A DNA stretch of 64,000 bases from Methylotenera sp. (GCA_021732365.1 JAKFVD010000002.1:1-64000), one strand, 5' to 3'; positions 27,350 through 37,780 are shown, counted from the first letter of the stretch. Notes: a model not told the origin generated them from the letters alone. Made by a program: numbers and translations.

Positions 27350-28207
27350 ATGTCTATAAACACCAAAAAGCAATCTACTCAATCTAAAAATACAGCTAAC
27401 AGCGTTAAAGTCGCTGGCATTCAAATGGCATCAAGCCCGCACGTGTCTTCGAATTTGATTGAGGCCGAGCGCTTAATTGCAATTGCCGCCAATCAAGGTG
27501 CAAAAATTGTGGTTCTGCCAGAGTATTTTTGCATTATGGGAGTTAAAGAAACAGATAAAGTGGCCGCGCGTGAAAAAGAAGGCGACGGCGTGATTCAACG
27601 TTTTTTAGCGAAAATGGCTAAAGATTATAAAATTTGGCTGATTGGCGGCACGATGCCCATAATCAGCAACTTCCCCAATAAAGTGCGTAATAGCTGCTTG
27701 GTGTATAACGATAAAGGCGTGCAAGTGGCGCGCTACGACAAAATTCACTTATTCGGCTTAGATTTGGGCACTGAGCACTATCACGAAGAGAATACGATTG
27801 AATCGGGCGATAGCGTTGTAGTAGTGGATACGCCGTATGGCAAGATTGGTTTATCCATTTGCTACGATTTGCGCTTTCCTGAGTTATATCGCGCCATGGG
27901 GAATGTCGACATGATTGTGGTGCCTTCAGCTTTTACCGAGACTACTGGCAAAGCGCATTGGGAAAGCCTAATCCGCGCGCGCGCCATTGAAAACTTATGT
28001 TATGTCATCGCCCCTGCACAAGGTGACTACCATTTATCTGGTCGCGAAACACATGGCAACAGCATGATTGTTGACCCTTGGGGCGTGATTTTGGATAGAT
28101 TGCCGCGCGGCTCTGGCGTGGCGATGGCGAATGTGAATCGCGACTACCAAACCAGCTTGCGTAATAGCTTGCCAGCCTTAAAGCACAAGACTATTAAAGC
28201 GATTTGA
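27350..28207 (+). CDS. Carbon-nitrogen hydrolase (Nit1-like amidase)
   Basis: A 285-residue nitrilase-superfamily enzyme with the full catalytic triad: Glu58 in VVLPEYF, Lys131 in RYDKIHLFGLDL and Cys171 in GLSICYDLRFPELYR. The RFPELYR and HLFGLDL strings are those of the Nit1/Nit2 branch, whose members remove deaminated glutathione, a damaged metabolite; that activity is inferred. The first 20 residues are polar and poorly conserved, so the true start could be an internal codon. It is co-directional with yhdP and its last codon lies inside the direct repeat that flanks the hairpin element downstream. Confidence 0.88.
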   Translation: MSINTKKQSTQSKNTANSVKVAGIQMASSPHVSSNLIEAERLIAIAANQGAKIVVLPEYFCIMGVKETDKVAAREKEGDGVIQRFLAKMAKDYKIWLIGGTMPIISNFPNKVRNSCLVYNDKGVQVARYDKIHLFGLDLGTEHYHEENTIESGDSVVVVDTPYGKIGLSICYDLRFPELYRAMGNVDMIVVPSAFTETTGKAHWESLIRARAIENLCYVIAPAQGDYHLSGRETHGNSMIVDPWGVILDRLPRGSGVAMANVNRDYQTSLRNSLPALKHKTIKAI

Positions 28208-28323
28208 AACTCCTTCCCACTTTAAGGGGTAAGGCTGGGATGGGGGTAAGCATTTGAAACATCCACCCCCACCCTAGCCCTCCCCCTGCTTGGGGAGGGA
28301 ATATTCATAGTGATTTGAACTCC
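28201..28323. repeat. REP/MITE-like hairpin element
   Basis: A GC-rich island between the nitrilase gene and tldD. The arm at 28226-28247 (GGGGT...TGGGGGT) pairs imperfectly with 28265-28284 (ACCCCCACCCTAGCCCTCCC), and a second perfect 7-base stem CCTCCCC/GGGGAGG lies at 28279-28285 and 28292-28298. The unit is flanked by copies of GATTTGAA (28201-28208 and 28312-28319), which could be a target duplication. Similar C-rich REP-like units are common between genes in Proteobacteria; copy number here cannot be judged from one window. Confidence 0.6.
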
Positions 28324-28442
28324 CATGTTAAGAGGAAACAAAATCAGCGTGAATTCAAGAATATACTTAGCCTCTATTTGTATTGAGCAGGTATAGTAAA
28401 TACAACGTAGTAATTAACACTAGACATCCCCATATTCAACTT

Positions 28443-29924
28443 ATGAAAATAGAACAGCCCAATTTAAGTAATATTAGTTTAACCAAAGCCAGCCACTTCG
28501 ACACCGCACACGATGTGTTGCTTAAACCCACTGGGCTTGATACTAGCGCCATACAAGGCGTGCTGGGCAATATCATGTCGCATCAGGTGGATTATGCAGA
28601 TTTGTATTTTCAATACAGCCGCTCTGAATCTTGGGGCTTAGAAGAAGGCCAAGTTAAATCGGGCAATTTCAGCATTGACCAAGGCGTTGGCGTGCGCGCT
28701 GTGAGTGGTGAAAAAACCGCTTTTGCCTATTCTGATGATATTAACCTACCAGCTCTGAAACAAGCCGCCAATGCGACTAAATCGATTGCAGCATTAGGTT
28801 TGGAACAAACGGGCAAAAGTATTATCACCCGCCAAAACAACCAACTGTACTTACCACAAGACCCAATCGCCAGTTTATCTGCCGATGCAAAAGTAAAATT
28901 GCTGGAACGTTTAGAACAGTTCGCCAAAAAAGTAGATCCGCGCGTTACCCAAGTGATGGCCAGTATTGCGGGTGAATATGAAGTGATCATGGTCGCCAGA
29001 AGTGATGGCGTGATGGCGGCTGATATACGCCCTTTGGTGCGCATTTCGGTGCAAGTACATGCAGAGCAGAACGGTCGCCGCGAGCAAGGCTCTAGCGGCG
29101 GTGGCGGACGTTTTGACTACAGTTACTTTACTGATGAAGTATTACAGGATTACGCACAAAAAGCCGTACATCAAGCCATAGTGAACCTAGACGCACGCCC
29201 TGCTCCTGCAGGTAGCATGACGGTAGTGCTAGGCGCTGGCTGGCCTGGCATTTTGCTGCATGAAGCGATTGGGCATGGCCTAGAAGGCGATTTCAACCGT
29301 AAAGGCAGCAGCGCATTTGCCAATATGATGGGCAAACAAGTCGCCGCCAAAGGCATCACCATTGTAGATGACGGCACATTAACGGACAGGCGCGGCTCGT
29401 TGACGATGGATGATGAAGGCAACCAGACCAATAAAACGGTATTGATTGAGGACGGCATTTTGCGCGGCTATATTCAAGATAGCTTAAATGCGCGATTAAT
29501 GAATATGCCGCTGACAGGCAATGCGCGCCGCGAAAGCTATGCGCATATCCCCATGCCACGCATGACCAATACCTATATGCACAATGGCGACAAAGACCCA
29601 GCTGAGATTATTAAATCGGTTAAAAAAGGTTTATACGCCGCTAATTTTGGTGGCGGACAAGTTGATATCACTAGCGGCAAATTTGTATTCAGCGCCGCTG
29701 AAGCTTATATGATTGAAGATGGCAAAATCACCTACCCAGTGAAAGGCGCAACATTGATTGGCAATGGTCCAGATGTGTTAACCCGCGTTTCAATGATAGG
29801 CAACGATATGTCGCTTGATTCAGGCGTAGGCACTTGCGGCAAAGAAGGCCAAAGCGTGCCGGTGGGTGTAGGTCAGCCGACGCTTAAGATTGATGGGTTA
29901 ACGGTAGGTGGAACAGCGTCTTAG
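28443..29924 (+). CDS. tldD: Metalloprotease TldD
   Basis: TldD, the subunit that carries the zinc site of the TldD/TldE (PmbA) peptidase. I use the ATG giving MKIEQPN (493 residues; E. coli 481), because the upstream TTG at 28383 adds 20 unrelated residues. The zinc motif HEAIGH is at 273-278 (HExxxH type), preceded by VVLGAGWPGILL, with GGGRFDYSYF upstream and a C-terminal VSMIGNDMSLDSGVGTCGK block. The complex degrades unfolded peptides and processes toxins such as microcin B17 or CcdA. The partner tldE/pmbA is not in the window. Confidence 0.93.
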   Translation: MKIEQPNLSNISLTKASHFDTAHDVLLKPTGLDTSAIQGVLGNIMSHQVDYADLYFQYSRSESWGLEEGQVKSGNFSIDQGVGVRAVSGEKTAFAYSDDINLPALKQAANATKSIAALGLEQTGKSIITRQNNQLYLPQDPIASLSADAKVKLLERLEQFAKKVDPRVTQVMASIAGEYEVIMVARSDGVMAADIRPLVRISVQVHAEQNGRREQGSSGGGGRFDYSYFTDEVLQDYAQKAVHQAIVNLDARPAPAGSMTVVLGAGWPGILLHEAIGHGLEGDFNRKGSSAFANMMGKQVAAKGITIVDDGTLTDRRGSLTMDDEGNQTNKTVLIEDGILRGYIQDSLNARLMNMPLTGNARRESYAHIPMPRMTNTYMHNGDKDPAEIIKSVKKGLYAANFGGGQVDITSGKFVFSAAEAYMIEDGKITYPVKGATLIGNGPDVLTRVSMIGNDMSLDSGVGTCGKEGQSVPVGVGQPTLKIDGLTVGGTAS

Positions 29925-29935
29925 AGCAGAGTCAC

Positions 29936-29997
29936 ATTAAGACCTTTAAATGTCTTAATTGGACATTGACATGTATTATTAAGACATGATATTGTCC
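29936..29997. promoter_or_regulatory. Palindrome-rich promoter/operator of the ParA-like gene
   Basis: A 24-base palindrome (29936-29959, ATTAAGAC-N8-GTCTTAAT) is symmetrical apart from a single mismatched pair. A second, looser inverted repeat follows: GGACA (29961-29965) with ACATG near 29969, against ACATG near 29984 and TGTCC (29993-29997). A further TTAAGAC half site lies at 29979-29985. Together these look like operators for a dimeric regulator acting just upstream of the ParA-like gene. Confidence 0.5.
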
Positions 29998-30023
29998 TAT
30001 CTTCAATTAAAAAGGAGATAAAC

Positions 30024-31043
30024 GTGCTTACATACGCGATATGGAACAATAAAGGTGGCACAGGTAAAACAAGCTTAACTTTTCAAGCTGTTTGCCGTTA
30101 TTCTGAGAAAAACCCAACGAAACGTATACTTGTTATAGATATATGTCCTCAAGCCAACCTATCAGAAATTATGCTTGGTGGTCAGGAAAATGGTGGTAGT
30201 CAGAATCTACTTGCTATCCAAGGAATGACACCAAGATGTAGTATAGGAGGTTATTTCGATGCAAGGCTTGCAGCCCCCTTCTCATCTGCAAATTTTCATG
30301 CAAATAATTACATCACAAATCCGAATACACATAATTCAGCAATACCAAAAAACATTGATTTAGTTTGTGGCGATCCTCTGCTAGAACTTCAGGCTATGGC
30401 AATGAATACTTTAGCTAACGTAGATTTACCTGGTGTTAATGCCTGGTTGGGTGTGATTGATTGGTTACGAGATTTATTAAGTCAAATACAAGATAACTAT
30501 GATGTGGTATTCATTGACACAAACCCAAGTTTCTCAATGTACACACAAATAGCTTTGGCCGCGACAGATAGAGTTATACTTCCAGTAATGGCCGATGATT
30601 CATCGCGGCGAGCAATTCAGAATGCTTTTTCACTCATATATGGATTAAAACTTCCATCTGAGGTTTACTCAAAATACACTTTCGCAACAAAATTAAATAG
30701 TGCTCAGCGACAATTACCAAAAATCCATCTAATTTTAAAGAACCGTTTAACTCAATATATGGGTCCTGCATCAGCATATAATGCTGTGTTATCAGGGATA
30801 GATACTGATTTAAAAACACTCATAAAAACCTATCCCCAACACTTTACATTTAACACAACTGATGAAGGAGTTATTGATGTCCGAGATTTTCAAACAACTG
30901 GAGTAGTTGCTTTTGCACGCGGCTGTCCATTTTCAAGAATGCCAACAGGTAAACTGACTATCAGTGGTCATCGAGTGCAGGTAAAGCCAGAATACAGAGA
31001 CCAAGCTCAAGATGCAATTGATGATATAGTAATCAAACTTTAA
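30024..31043 (+). CDS. Orphan ParA-family ATPase
   Basis: A 339-residue ATPase with the deviant Walker A KGGTGKTS at 10-17 (signature lysine Lys10), Walker A' region LVIDICPQANLSE (about 39-51) and Walker B VVFIDTNPSF, followed by DRVILPVMADDSSRRAI, all as in ParA/MinD/Soj proteins. The last 120 residues are unlike standard ParA. It starts at GTG with a near-perfect Shine-Dalgarno AAGGAGAT (30012-30019). There is no parB, and no plasmid or phage gene is nearby. Codon use is more AT-rich than tldD before it, and it is bounded by operators upstream and a terminator downstream, so it looks like a self-contained acquired unit. Function unknown. Confidence 0.75.
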   Translation: MLTYAIWNNKGGTGKTSLTFQAVCRYSEKNPTKRILVIDICPQANLSEIMLGGQENGGSQNLLAIQGMTPRCSIGGYFDARLAAPFSSANFHANNYITNPNTHNSAIPKNIDLVCGDPLLELQAMAMNTLANVDLPGVNAWLGVIDWLRDLLSQIQDNYDVVFIDTNPSFSMYTQIALAATDRVILPVMADDSSRRAIQNAFSLIYGLKLPSEVYSKYTFATKLNSAQRQLPKIHLILKNRLTQYMGPASAYNAVLSGIDTDLKTLIKTYPQHFTFNTTDEGVIDVRDFQTTGVVAFARGCPFSRMPTGKLTISGHRVQVKPEYRDQAQDAIDDIVIKL

Positions 31044-31044
31044 T

Positions 31045-31071
31045 AAAAAAGGCGCAAAATGCGCCTTTTTT
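31045..31071. terminator. Bidirectional rho-independent terminator
   Basis: A perfect 6-base stem GGCGCA/TGCGCC with a 3-base loop, flanked by AAAAAA on the left and TTTTTT on the right. It separates the ParA-like gene from the convergent efp gene and can work in both directions. Confidence 0.88.
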
Positions 31072-31088
31072 ATTATCAATTCAATTAC

Positions 31089-31649
31089 TTACTTAAGTAC
31101 ACGGTTACGATATTCACCTGTACGTGTATCAATCTCAATCTTGTCACCTTGTGCAACAAATAACGGCACTGGAATCTCAAAGCCTGTCGCCAATTTAGCT
31201 GGTTTCATTACCTTGCCTGATGTATCGCCTTTTACTGCTGGCTCGGTATAAGTCACTTCGCGCACCACAGTTGTTGGCAATTCTACAGATATGGCTTTGC
31301 CTTCGTAAAAGCGAATATCTACTGGCATTGAATCTTCTAAAAATGGTAGTGCATCTTCCATAAACTCTGCATCTACATCGTATTGGTTATATTCTGCATC
31401 CATAAACACATAGGTTGGATCTGCAAAATATGAATATGTCGCTTCTTTTTTCTCAAGCACAATCACGTCAAATTTGTCGCCAGCGCCGTAAATCGTCTCG
31501 CTTGGCGCATCGGTTAATAAATTTTTAAACTTCATTTTAACAACGGCTGTGCTGCGGCCAGATTTATTGTATTCGGCTTTTACCACCACTAATGGTACGC
31601 CATCGGCCATAATCACGTTACCGGCGCGGAGTTCTTGAGCTGTTTTCAT
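31089..31649 (-). CDS. efp: Elongation factor P (Arg32 type)
   Basis: EF-P of 186 residues with the three-domain layout and the C-terminal [19 protein letters not shown] enters the E site to relieve ribosomes stalled on proline runs. The loop tip reads NKSGRSTAV, with arginine at position 32, where E. coli has a lysine modified by EpmA/B. Arginine at this site is the substrate of EarP, and the earP gene lies about 110 bases upstream on the same strand, so modification by rhamnosylation is strongly implied. Confidence 0.95.
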   Translation of the reverse strand: MKTAQELRAGNVIMADGVPLVVVKAEYNKSGRSTAVVKMKFKNLLTDAPSETIYGAGDKFDVIVLEKKEATYSYFADPTYVFMDAEYNQYDVDAEFMEDALPFLEDSMPVDIRFYEGKAISVELPTTVVREVTYTEPAVKGDTSGKVMKPAKLATGFEIPVPLFVAQGDKIEIDTRTGEYRNRVLK

Positions 31650-31757
31650 TGGTTGCCTTACTATTAATTAGTTTGAGATATCAAGCATTAGGTTGGAATA
31701 TCAAGCCGCGCATTATACCTAAAGTATTCTTTTTTAACCAGTTTCGGCAGTTTATGT

Positions 31758-32915
31758 TTACGCAACCTTATTGCAAAAATCCACTAGTCTAGTGGCCAAA
31801 TCTGCTTGTTTTGTCAATTTCTGCGATTGTTGAGAAGTGTATTCAGCAATATAAGGCAGTTGGCTTAAATAGTCTTGCCAAGCTGCAGGGGATAACTGCG
31901 CCTCAACCCAATCAGAATGCACCTGAAAAACCGTTTTTTTTGCTTCAAAATCCACATAAAACATATGCAAAAATGCATTAAGTTTTTCAATATGCGTATT
32001 TTCTTCCTGAAAATATGGCTGCCAGATAAACGGTTTAGCCGCCCAAATTGCTCTTACCCAGCTATCTTCACCGCGCACAAAATTAACATCACATGCAGCT
32101 AATAACGCATCGTAATCGGTTTGAGTTAAAAATGGTAATACATGCAAATTAAGGCTTTTAATCGAATAAATTTCGCCCACGTTCAGTGTATTTAACCCGA
32201 AAAAATCGGCAATTTTTGGCAAAATACTGCTTGCAGGCACATAGCAATCTATAGGCTGATTGGATTCAGCCATTGCTGATAACAATGATTCAAGCGGCGC
32301 ATGCGGATAACAGAACAACGATACTTTTAAGTGATTATGAGTGGTTAAGTCTAGGTTTTTGCAGAACGAATGTTGCTTATTTGAGCGATGTGCAAGCTTT
32401 TGATTTTTTTCTCGAATTAAACCGCCTGTATTTTCACTAAACCCAGGAAAGTAAAAGTAGCGCGTCAACCCATTGGCTTGTGGTGATGGTTTTGCATGAA
32501 AATCCTCCACCCAAGTTTCTGCTGACAAATACTCCAGATTAATCCATTTGGATTTTTTTTGCGCCATTAAACTGACATATTTAGCTGGCAAATCGCACGC
32601 AAATGCTTCAATAACCACATCTGCAGCATCGGTAAAGTTTGTTTCTGCATGCCAACTTAATAGACTAATTTTATCAATAATTTGCCGATTTAAATTGACG
32701 TTTAACTGCGGAATAATTTTTTGCGCAGCGCTTAAGTCATCAATCCATAGCCTTACTGTCAAACCATGCTCAATATTTAATTGCTTTGCTAAACGCCAGC
32801 AGACGCCAATATCGCCAAAGTTATCGACAATCTTACAAAAAATATCCCAGCTTGGTTTTGAAACTAAGTTTTTCACAATAAATGAATACCGAAATTTTTT
32901 AAAGAAATCGCGCAA
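31758..32915 (-). CDS. earP: EF-P arginine rhamnosyltransferase EarP
   Basis: A GT-B inverting transferase (385 residues as drawn) that adds L-rhamnose from dTDP-rhamnose to Arg32 of EF-P. The N-terminal WDIFCKIVDNFGDIGVCWRLA carries the catalytic-site aspartates of the DNxGD motif, and the C-terminal FVRGEDSWVRAIWAAKPFIWQPY is the donor-binding block. The usual protein begins just before WDIF, so the true start may be later than the TTG shown; a GTG at 32876 would give 372 residues, close to family size. No ribosome binding site settles it. It is paired with efp downstream, as in other EarP organisms. Confidence 0.92.
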   Translation of the reverse strand: MRDFFKKFRYSFIVKNLVSKPSWDIFCKIVDNFGDIGVCWRLAKQLNIEHGLTVRLWIDDLSAAQKIIPQLNVNLNRQIIDKISLLSWHAETNFTDAADVVIEAFACDLPAKYVSLMAQKKSKWINLEYLSAETWVEDFHAKPSPQANGLTRYFYFPGFSENTGGLIREKNQKLAHRSNKQHSFCKNLDLTTHNHLKVSLFCYPHAPLESLLSAMAESNQPIDCYVPASSILPKIADFFGLNTLNVGEIYSIKSLNLHVLPFLTQTDYDALLAACDVNFVRGEDSWVRAIWAAKPFIWQPYFQEENTHIEKLNAFLHMFYVDFEAKKTVFQVHSDWVEAQLSPAAWQDYLSQLPYIAEYTSQQSQKLTKQADLATRLVDFCNKVA

Positions 32916-33005
32916 ACATAGCGTATAAGCAGCTTAACAATCACAAACCCAACAACGTTAACACGCCCATTGTGGTGGCGATTAAATAATTCATCATGAT
33001 ACAAA

Positions 33006-36000
33006 TCATATTTTGTTCGCCTGTTGGTATGTTTTGTTAATGAGCATATAAGCCGCAGGTAACACGAATAAAGACAACAATGGCGCAGTGAGCATACCAC
33101 CAACCATGGGTGCGGCAATGCGACTCATCGCTTCTGAGCCCGTTCCAGTACCAATTAATATGGGGATTAAGCCAGCTAAAATTACGGCAACTGTCATGGC
33201 TTTGGGTCGTACACGTAAGGCTGCGCCCTCAATTAAAGCCGTATACAAATCTTCTTTACTATTAAGCTTACCTGCAATTTTATAACGCTCAACCGCATCA
33301 TCTAAATACACCAACATAATAATGCCAAACTCAGCCGCCAAGCCAGAAAGCGCAATCATGCCCACACCGCTAGCAATAGAGAAATGATGGCCTAGAAAAT
33401 AAAGAAACCACACTGCACCGACCAAAGCAAAGGGCAAACTACCCAAAATGAGCAAAGCGGGCGTCATACGCTTAAATGACAGAAATAGTAAAATAAAAAT
33501 AATGCCGATTGTCATGGGCACCACATAACTAAGCCTTTTAGCTGCACGCTCAAAGTATTCAAACTGCCCAGACCATGCCAGTGAATAACCTGCGGGTAGC
33601 TGCAATTCTTTATCCAGCAAAGCTTTTGCATCTTTGACAAAGCCGCCTAAATCACGGTCGTGAATATCTACATACACCCACACATTCGGCCGTGCATTTT
33701 CACTTTTAATCATGGGTGGGCCATCTGTCACTTGCACTGTCGCCACTTCGCCCAGCGGTACGGTTGCACCTTGCTCAGTGATAATCGGTAAGGTTTTTAG
33801 CTTTTCTACCGAATCACGTAGCTCTCTAGGAAAGCGCACATTAATAGGAAAACGCGCCAAGCCTTCTATCTTTTCACCAATATTATCGCCACCAATCGCG
33901 GTTGAAATTAATGACTGTACGTCTTCAATATTTAGGCCATAGCGTGCAATTTTCAGTCGGTCAATTTTTACATCAATATAACGCCCGCCAGTGACACGCT
34001 CTGCAATCACTGAGCTGGCGCCAGGCACTTGCTTCATCAAGCGCTCAACTTCACCGCCTAATCTTTCTAGAGTATCTAAGTCTGCCCCACCAATTTTGAT
34101 GCCCACAGGGCTTTTAATGCCAGTGGATAGCATATCAATGCGATTACGTATCGGCTGCACCCACACATTCGCCATGCCAGGTATTTTTAATCTGGCATCT
34201 AACTCTTCCACCAGTTTTTCAGGTGTCATACCAGCGCGCCATTCAGAGCGCGGTTTGAATTGAATAGTGGTTTCCAGCATTTCTAATGGCGCAGGGTCAG
34301 TAGCGGTTTCTGCGCGCCCTGTTTTGCCGAATACCGATTTCACCTCTGGCACTGTTTTAATCAACCTATCCGTCAGTTGCAAAATTTCAGATGCCTTGGA
34401 AATCGATAATCCAGGCAATGCGGTTGGCATATACAGCAAATCACCTTCATCTAGCGGCGGCATAAACTCACTGCCCAATTTACCTAACGGATACAAGGTA
34501 AGAACAACCAAAGTTAACGCTACGGCGAGGGTAATTTTTGGGTAATGCAGTACTTTGCTTAACATCGGCTTGTAGAGTGCAATTAAGCCCCGATTCAATG
34601 GATTATCATGTTCTGGTCGAATGTGGCCGCGAATAAACATGGTCATTAATACGGGAATTAACGTAATGGATAAGCCTGCCGCGGCCGCCATGGCATAGGT
34701 TTTGGTAAAAGCGAGTGGCGCAAATAATTTACCTTCTTGCGCCTCTAGCGTAAATACTGGAATAAACGATAAGGTAATAATCAGCAATGAGAAAAATAGC
34801 GCAGGCCCCACTTCACTCGCCGCATCGATAATCACCTTAATCCGCTGACTATTATTGGGCTCGCCATGCTCATTTTTATAGGTTTCTAGCTGCCTGTGTG
34901 CGTTTTCTATCATCACTATCGCTGCATCCACCATCGCACCAATGGCAATCGCAATGCCGCCTAGCGACATAATATTGGCGTTTACACCTTGGTAGTACAT
35001 CACAATAAAGCTCACCAATATACCAATCGGTAGCGCAACTATCGCCACTAAAGCTGAACGAAAATGCCATAAAAATATCGCACAGACCAAAGCGACCACG
35101 ATAAATTCTTCAATCAATTTATGTGTTAAGTTATCCACCGCGCGCTTAATCAATTGCGATCTGTCATAGGTTGTCACCACCTCCACGCCCTCAGGCAAAC
35201 TTTTTTTCAGAGTCTCAAGTTTAGCTTTTACCGCATCAATCACCTCTAATGCGTTTTGCCCTGCACGCATCACAATCACGCCACCTGTTACTTCGCCCTC
35301 ACCGTTAAGCTCTGTCACACCACGTCTTAACTCTGGGCCAATTTGAATACGCGCCACATCTGACAACAAAATGGGCGTGCCATTTTCACTTAACTGTAGA
35401 GGAATATTTTTAAAGTCATCTAAATTTTCTAAATAACCGCGTGCACGCACCATGTATTCAGCTTCAGCCGTTTCAATCACCGCGCCACCCGTTTCTTGAT
35501 TAGCAGCTTGCACGGCTGAAACCACTTTTGATAGCGGAATACGATAGTTACGTAATTTATCAGGATCAACCTGTATCTGATATTGCTGCACCAAACCACC
35601 CAAGGTAGCTACTTCTGCCACGCCAGGAATAGTTTTCAACTCAAACTTTAAAAACCAATCTTGCAGTGCACGCAACTCACCTAAATCGTGCTTACCACTG
35701 CGGTCTACCAAGGTGTACTCATAAATCCAACCCACACCAGTCGCATCTGGCCCTAAACTGGGGTTTGCGCCTTTGGGTAAACGTGATGATATTTGGCTTA
35801 AGTATTCCAGCACGCGCGAACGCGCCCAGTATTGGTCAGTTCCATCGTTAAATAGAATATATACAAAAGAATCGCCAAAGAATGAATATCCACGCACTGT
35901 TTTAACGCCCGGCACTGAGAGCATGGTGGTCGTGAGTGGATAGGTCAGTTGATTTTCTACAATCTGCGGCGCCTGCCCTGCCCATTGTGTGCGAATAATC

Positions 36001-36140
36001 ACTTGCGTGTCGGATAAATCAGGAATCGCATCCAGCGGGGTTTTCAGCATCGCAAATATGCCCCAAGCGACAATCATTAATGTCGCCAGTAAGACTAAAA
36101 GACGATTATTGGCCGACCAGCGAATCAGTTGCGCAATCAT
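33006..36140 (-). CDS. cusA: Heavy-metal RND efflux transporter, CusA-like
   Basis: A 1044-residue inner membrane proton-driven pump of the HME-RND class with 12 transmembrane helices and two large periplasmic loops. The TM4 string [21 protein letters not shown] is the signature of the copper(I)/silver(I) branch, distinct from the zinc/cobalt CzcA form. TM1 begins [19 protein letters not shown] and is followed by [19 protein letters not shown]. Methionine-containing segments in the porter domain ([15 protein letters not shown], near 555-570) fit metal relay. Its start overlaps the cusB stop by four bases (ATGA), showing translational coupling. Confidence 0.92.
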   Translation of the reverse strand: MIAQLIRWSANNRLLVLLATLMIVAWGIFAMLKTPLDAIPDLSDTQVIIRTQWAGQAPQIVENQLTYPLTTTMLSVPGVKTVRGYSFFGDSFVYILFNDGTDQYWARSRVLEYLSQISSRLPKGANPSLGPDATGVGWIYEYTLVDRSGKHDLGELRALQDWFLKFELKTIPGVAEVATLGGLVQQYQIQVDPDKLRNYRIPLSKVVSAVQAANQETGGAVIETAEAEYMVRARGYLENLDDFKNIPLQLSENGTPILLSDVARIQIGPELRRGVTELNGEGEVTGGVIVMRAGQNALEVIDAVKAKLETLKKSLPEGVEVVTTYDRSQLIKRAVDNLTHKLIEEFIVVALVCAIFLWHFRSALVAIVALPIGILVSFIVMYYQGVNANIMSLGGIAIAIGAMVDAAIVMIENAHRQLETYKNEHGEPNNSQRIKVIIDAASEVGPALFFSLLIITLSFIPVFTLEAQEGKLFAPLAFTKTYAMAAAAGLSITLIPVLMTMFIRGHIRPEHDNPLNRGLIALYKPMLSKVLHYPKITLAVALTLVVLTLYPLGKLGSEFMPPLDEGDLLYMPTALPGLSISKASEILQLTDRLIKTVPEVKSVFGKTGRAETATDPAPLEMLETTIQFKPRSEWRAGMTPEKLVEELDARLKIPGMANVWVQPIRNRIDMLSTGIKSPVGIKIGGADLDTLERLGGEVERLMKQVPGASSVIAERVTGGRYIDVKIDRLKIARYGLNIEDVQSLISTAIGGDNIGEKIEGLARFPINVRFPRELRDSVEKLKTLPIITEQGATVPLGEVATVQVTDGPPMIKSENARPNVWVYVDIHDRDLGGFVKDAKALLDKELQLPAGYSLAWSGQFEYFERAAKRLSYVVPMTIGIIFILLFLSFKRMTPALLILGSLPFALVGAVWFLYFLGHHFSIASGVGMIALSGLAAEFGIIMLVYLDDAVERYKIAGKLNSKEDLYTALIEGAALRVRPKAMTVAVILAGLIPILIGTGTGSEAMSRIAAPMVGGMLTAPLLSLFVLPAAYMLINKTYQQANKI

Positions 36141-37780
36141 GGTTTTGCTCCTTTCACGCCATTTTTAATTTCGCCATCTTGTTTGCTGCTGGTTTTTTCA
36201 ACTCGCTCAATCACATATTGCGCTGGTCTGTCGGCTGTTTCTGGCGCATCTGCTTTTAAATCAAATTCCACCACATCGCCTGCTTTTAATTTGCCTAATT
36301 GCTGATTGTCTTTCACATCAAAACCCATCGTCATCGATGGCCAACCTAGCTCTTTAATCGGCTCATGATTCAAGGTTACCTTGCCAGATTTAGCATCAAC
36401 ATCCACCACTTTTCCGCGCCCTTTCGGCATTTTTTCAGCTGGCATTGCCATATCCATCATGGGCTTATCCATCGTCATTTCCGTGGTTTTGTCTTGTTGC
36501 GACATGCCCTTATTCGATAACCTTGCCAGTACGCCAGATAACGACGCTTCAGAATCGAGTAAAAACTGACCTGAGGCAACAACTTCTTCGCCCTCTGCTA
36601 AACCACTGAGTATTTCCGTCTGATTATTAAGCTCTTGCCCAGTGGTAATTTCTGCTGGGCGGTAGCCGCTTGCTTCTTTTACAATCACAATTTTGCGTGT
36701 ACCAGTGGCAATAATACTTTCAGATGCAATAGATAAAGCCGCATAGGTTTGCCCAGTAAGCGTCACATTGCCGTACATGCCAGGCTTTAAACGATTTTGC
36801 TTATTGGGCAGCTCAATACGCACTTGTAGCGTCCTAGAATCCCCGTTTAGCATGGGATACAAATAGCTAACTTTGCCTTTAAACGTCTCACCCACTAGGC
36901 TTTGCAGTTGCACTTCTGCTTCTAAGCCAAGCTTTAATCGCCCAGCGTCTCGCTCAGGCACTTCTGCCACTAACCACACTTGAGATAAATCGGTAATCTG
37001 CATTAACGAAGTACCAGACATCAGTTGCGCACCCTCACGCACACCCAATTCAGTCAGCACGCCAGAGGCAGGCGCATAAACGCCGAATCTTGGACTGGCC
37101 TTACCTGTTTTGGTGATAGCATTTATTTCATTTTCTGACATACCCAACAGCTTAAGTCTGTTGTGTGCCGCCTGCTTTAATGTGCCATCCGCATCTACTT
37201 GATTAAGCGAAATAAGCGTTAAATATTCTTGCTGCGCGGCTAATATTTCGGGCGCATAAATTTCCGCAATTTTTTGCCCTTTACTCACAGGGTCACCCAT
37301 GGCGCGCACTGATAGTTTCTCTACAAAACCAGGCATACGAGTTTGCACAGCATAAAAGCGGCGCTCATCGGCCTCAATGCGGCCAACGGCTGATAACGCT
37401 TCACCAAAATTCTGCATGCGCACTTTTTCTACTCTAATGCCCAAGTTTTGTGCCGTTTGGGATGAAATAGCGACACCGCCCTCCTCACCATCACTGCCTT
37501 CGTTGGCGTATTTAGGCTCTAGCATCATGTCCATAAAAGGGGATTTGCCTGGCTTATCAAATTTTTGTCCTGGCACCATTGGGTCATACCAGTACTTAAC
37601 GGGCTTGCCGCTACCATCTTGTACAACGCCATTTTTATCAGCCATTGGCATTTCGCTTGCCATGCCGTCTGAGCCTTTATCAGACATGCTAGTTAAGCTA
37701 TTTTTTTGCCCGAAAAACCAGCCTAACCCAGTAAATAAAGCGATTAACACAACGAAAATAACGATATGCAGTCGTTTCAT
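36137..37780 (-). CDS. cusB: CusB-like membrane fusion protein with C-terminal CusF domain
   Basis: A 547-residue periplasmic adaptor anchored by an N-terminal helix (about 7-23). Near 62-90 lies a heavy-metal-binding segment ([19 protein letters not shown], then MMLEP). The adaptor core shows lipoyl and beta-barrel parts ([45 protein letters not shown]). After a Met-rich linker (about 425-452, [13 protein letters not shown]) comes a CusF-like domain with [16 protein letters not shown], which keeps the His, Trp and two Met that bind Cu(I)/Ag(I) in E. coli CusF. The metal chaperone is therefore fused to the adaptor. It overlaps both neighbours by four bases. Confidence 0.92.
   Translation of the reverse strand: MKRLHIVIFVVLIALFTGLGWFFGQKNSLTSMSDKGSDGMASEMPMADKNGVVQDGSGKPVKYWYDPMVPGQKFDKPGKSPFMDMMLEPKYANEGSDGEEGGVAISSQTAQNLGIRVEKVRMQNFGEALSAVGRIEADERRFYAVQTRMPGFVEKLSVRAMGDPVSKGQKIAEIYAPEILAAQQEYLTLISLNQVDADGTLKQAAHNRLKLLGMSENEINAITKTGKASPRFGVYAPASGVLTELGVREGAQLMSGTSLMQITDLSQVWLVAEVPERDAGRLKLGLEAEVQLQSLVGETFKGKVSYLYPMLNGDSRTLQVRIELPNKQNRLKPGMYGNVTLTGQTYAALSIASESIIATGTRKIVIVKEASGYRPAEITTGQELNNQTEILSGLAEGEEVVASGQFLLDSEASLSGVLARLSNKGMSQQDKTTEMTMDKPMMDMAMPAEKMPKGRGKVVDVDAKSGKVTLNHEPIKELGWPSMTMGFDVKDNQQLGKLKAGDVVEFDLKADAPETADRPAQYVIERVEKTSSKQDGEIKNGVKGAKP

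Noticed and set aside
28383-28442. Upstream TTG start for tldD
   Set aside because: It adds 20 residues not expected in the family and lies right after the repeat element; the ATG at 28443 fits better.
30024-31043. Plasmid or prophage partition locus
   Set aside because: There is no ParB, replication initiator, integrase or phage gene, and both flanks are normal chromosomal genes.
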